Assembly: GCF_003369565.1 (NCBI RefSeq)
Contig: NZ_PIOD01000025.1
Location: forward strand, 113,721 to 177,720
Length of the DNA: 64,000 nucleotides
Reading direction: 5' to 3'
Source of the DNA: Oceanobacillus chungangensis
GTDB lineage: Bacteria > Bacillota > Bacilli > Bacillales > Amphibacillaceae
Part shown: piece by piece, positions 62,338 through 64,000 of the stretch
Layout of the letters: each line of letters begins with the position of its first letter
How positions within the stretch are numbered: position 1 is the first letter of the stretch
The notes under the pieces: model-generated
The model's database searches: none
What the model saw: only the letters and a program-made list of their open reading frames with translations
Told to the model about the DNA's origin: nothing
Position numbers and translations under genes: made by a program

Positions 62338-63132
62338 CTAAATCAAACTCCCCACTGCACCGACATATGCACCATTATCCAAAAAAATGGGTTCATATGG
62401 TAACATAGCCTGGAAACTACTCAATACCTTTTTCAAAGGTTCATTTTCATTAAGTGTTCTGCCTACAAAAACGATTTTTTCGGAACCAGTTGCTACTGCT
62501 GCCTGTCCTGCTAACGAGATGATCGTTTCACCAATTAATTGAATGAGACTTGCTAAATGATCCTCATTAGTTGCCTGAGCATTTAAATGAGCTTTTCCGA
62601 AGTTTGCAGCAGTTAAATCTCCTAATAAGGGGGCATCGCCCGGTGTATAGATATCCTTAACTAGTAGGTCACTATGTTGGCGATTGCCACTTTCTGCTAG
62701 TGCTATGATGTCATGAAATTTCACCTTACCACTTATCAGCATCCCTAGTCCCATTAGGGTGCCGCCACCAATCCCGCTACCAAATAGACGATTATGAGAT
62801 TCGCCAGCAACATGGAAAACGGACGTCCCTGTGCCGATACTCGTAATGAGAAAATTGTCAGGTAAGCTTTCTTGCTCCTGCTCAAGCAAAAAGCGTGTCC
62901 CGTCAATAATTGCCTGAAACTCTTCCTTCAAATGGCTTCTATGTCTCACAAACTTATGCAAATGAGCGCTCTTCCCACCTGTTAAATAAAGCTCGGCATC
63001 AGGCGATAAGTCCTTAAGCCATGTTAACAATATATCTACTTCGGAAAACGTTTTGAAAATTAATTCACCATTTTCTTCATAGGCGACTTTGATTAAGGAA
63101 CCGCCAGCATCTATTCCAACTTTCTCTACCAT
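62338..63132 (-). CDS. coaW: Type II pantothenate kinase CoaW
   Basis: A 264-residue kinase of the type II (Staphylococcus-like) pantothenate kinase family, actin/hexokinase fold: VGIDAGGSLIKVAYEENG (phosphate loop), ELYLTGGKSAHL, DGTRFLL, TSIGTGTSVF, GSGIGGGTLMGLG and a final DNGAYVGAVGSL. It catalyses the first step of coenzyme A synthesis; type II enzymes are typically not inhibited by CoA. Start ATG 63132 follows AAGGGGGAG by 8 bases; an extension to 63198 has no binding site and adds a non-family sequence. Confidence 0.88.
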   Translation of the reverse strand: MVEKVGIDAGGSLIKVAYEENGELIFKTFSEVDILLTWLKDLSPDAELYLTGGKSAHLHKFVRHRSHLKEEFQAIIDGTRFLLEQEQESLPDNFLITSIGTGTSVFHVAGESHNRLFGSGIGGGTLMGLGMLISGKVKFHDIIALAESGNRQHSDLLVKDIYTPGDAPLLGDLTAANFGKAHLNAQATNEDHLASLIQLIGETIISLAGQAAVATGSEKIVFVGRTLNENEPLKKVLSSFQAMLPYEPIFLDNGAYVGAVGSLI

Positions 63133-63325
63133 CGAATCTACTCCCCCTTGTCTGTTATACTTGAAATCATAAAGGAAAGAGCTAAAGAGAACAAACATTA
63201 AGCATATTCTTCTTCTTATTTGGCATTACAGGGGTTTGTCACGTAAAATAGTGATAGATGAAACTTTTTTACTAGGGTAAACGTAAGAATTATAGAATCC
63301 AACAAAATATTGGAGTTGATTTGAT

Positions 63326-63970
63326 TTGTTAGTATTTTTACAATTTATGTTACGAGGGACAGTAGCATTTATCGCAACTGTAGCGACATGGTTGATTAGT
63401 TTTTTTACATTTGAACAAACCTACCTTCTCTCAAGTCTATTCGCAATTATAGGGGGAGTTGTTGTTTACTATTCAGTAAAACAAATGACGAAATTCAGCT
63501 ATTTGAGGAGAATTGGACTCTCGAAAAGAGAATATAAATTCATAGACAATAATTTACAGGAAGCAAAGAATAAGATTTCCCGTTTAAATAAAGCCTTGCT
63601 TAGTATTCGCAGTATTGACCAAGCAAGGCAGAACTTCGAGATTATTCGTACCGTAAAGAAAATATACTCGAACACGAAAAAAGAGCCGAAACGTTTTTAC
63701 CAAGCAGAAGGTTTTTACTATAACCATTTAGATTCGCTTGTAGAATTAGCCGAGAAATTTGCGTTTCTATCTTCACAGCCGGTGAAAAACCGTGAGATGA
63801 TGGAGGCTTTAAGAGATACACGGATTACGATTGCGATTCTTGGAGAAACAGTAAAAAAAGACCTGTACATCATGCTCGATGACGATATCGACACATTGCA
63901 TTATGAATTGGATGTAGCGAAGCGGTCAATTAGTAAATCAAAGAAAAATGACTGGAGGGTATTGAAATGA
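63326..63970 (+). CDS. xpaC: XpaC-family protein
   Basis: A 214-residue protein with two N-terminal membrane segments (about 8-28 and 33-50) and a long helical, charged cytoplasmic part (about 65-210) typical of the XpaC family, named for 5-bromo-4-chloroindolyl phosphate hydrolysis in B. subtilis; the enzymatic activity is doubtful. Start TTG 63326 with GGAG 10 bases upstream. It overlaps the next gene by 4 bp (ATGA); xpaC is commonly paired with a TelA-type gene. Confidence 0.8.
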   Translation: MLVFLQFMLRGTVAFIATVATWLISFFTFEQTYLLSSLFAIIGGVVVYYSVKQMTKFSYLRRIGLSKREYKFIDNNLQEAKNKISRLNKALLSIRSIDQARQNFEIIRTVKKIYSNTKKEPKRFYQAEGFYYNHLDSLVELAEKFAFLSSQPVKNREMMEALRDTRITIAILGETVKKDLYIMLDDDIDTLHYELDVAKRSISKSKKNDWRVLK

Positions 63971-64000
63971 ATCAGTATAAGGAAAATCAACGACAAGATA
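63967..64000 (+). CDS. Start of next gene, probably TelA-like (partial)
   Basis: GGAGGG precedes an ATG that overlaps the xpaC stop. Eleven codons are visible (MNQYKENQRQD) before the window ends. By gene order it is probably a toxic-anion-resistance (TelA/YceH-type) protein; the visible sequence alone does not show this. Confidence 0.5.
   Translation, partial: MNQYKENQRQD

Overview
The window looks like a chromosomal segment of a low-GC Gram-positive of the family Bacillaceae, probably a halotolerant or alkaliphilic genus close to Oceanobacillus or Virgibacillus. This rests on strong AGGAGG-type ribosome binding sites, frequent TTG and GTG starts, lipobox lipoproteins, CcpA cre sites, a T-box leader, many Na+/solute symporters, and orthologues of Bacillus genes (ylmA, pgcA, xpaC, acsA, lytST-like). 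The genus is inference. I see no rRNA, tRNA, CRISPR array, prophage or intact insertion sequence.

Layout. 0-2.8 kb: a SatD-like/DUF3307 pair and a DeoR-type regulator, separated by a 21-bp-phased repeat array. 3.0-9.5 kb: a sugar or organophosphate type ABC importer operon (ATPase, two permeases, binding lipoprotein) with a PHP-domain phosphoesterase and a HAD phosphatase. 9.8-18.2 kb: secreted GH3 hydrolase, YdcF-like protein, UbiA-family prenyltransferase, GlcD-like oxidase, and a large cell-wall protein with SLT-like, SH3 and CWB2 domains. 18.3-27.7 kb: a complete Lsr autoinducer-2 system, lsrK-lsrR divergent from lsrACDBF, with a cupin gene behind lsrK and no recognisable lsrG. 27.9-30.6 kb: a prolyl-hydroxylase-like oxygenase, YlmA-type ATPase, YdhR-like protein and a GlsB/YeaQ-type membrane protein. 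30.8-35.3 kb: a methionine-type T-box leader ahead of a SAM hydrolase and a complete ECF transporter (UPF0397 S component, double ATPase, T component). 35.5-38.4 kb: a TPR/InlB-repeat surface protein and two gene remnants. 38.5-46.7 kb: an acetate module (ActP-like symporter, LytS/LytT-type two-component system, AcsA, DUF485, second ActP-like symporter) with a cre site before acsA. 46.9-64 kb: small membrane proteins, a DNA-binding protein, lactonase, HAD phosphatase, nucleobase permease, asparagine synthetase, C39-like peptidase, a MBL-HhH lipoprotein with DUF3006 partners, a TctA-type transporter, phosphosugar mutase, type II pantothenate kinase, and the start of an xpaC-telA pair.

Most notable: (1) the Met-type T-box controlling SAM hydrolysis and an ECF importer in one operon; (2) the Gram-positive Lsr system in which a cupin may replace LsrG; (3) two 20-22 bp-phased GAGCG arrays, both in convergent intergenic gaps; (4) a dispersed REP-like family with a degraded RAYT-type transposase, whose copies sometimes begin exactly at a TAG stop codon; (5) the symporter/two-component acetate module. 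Intergenic regions carry at least four separate repeat families.
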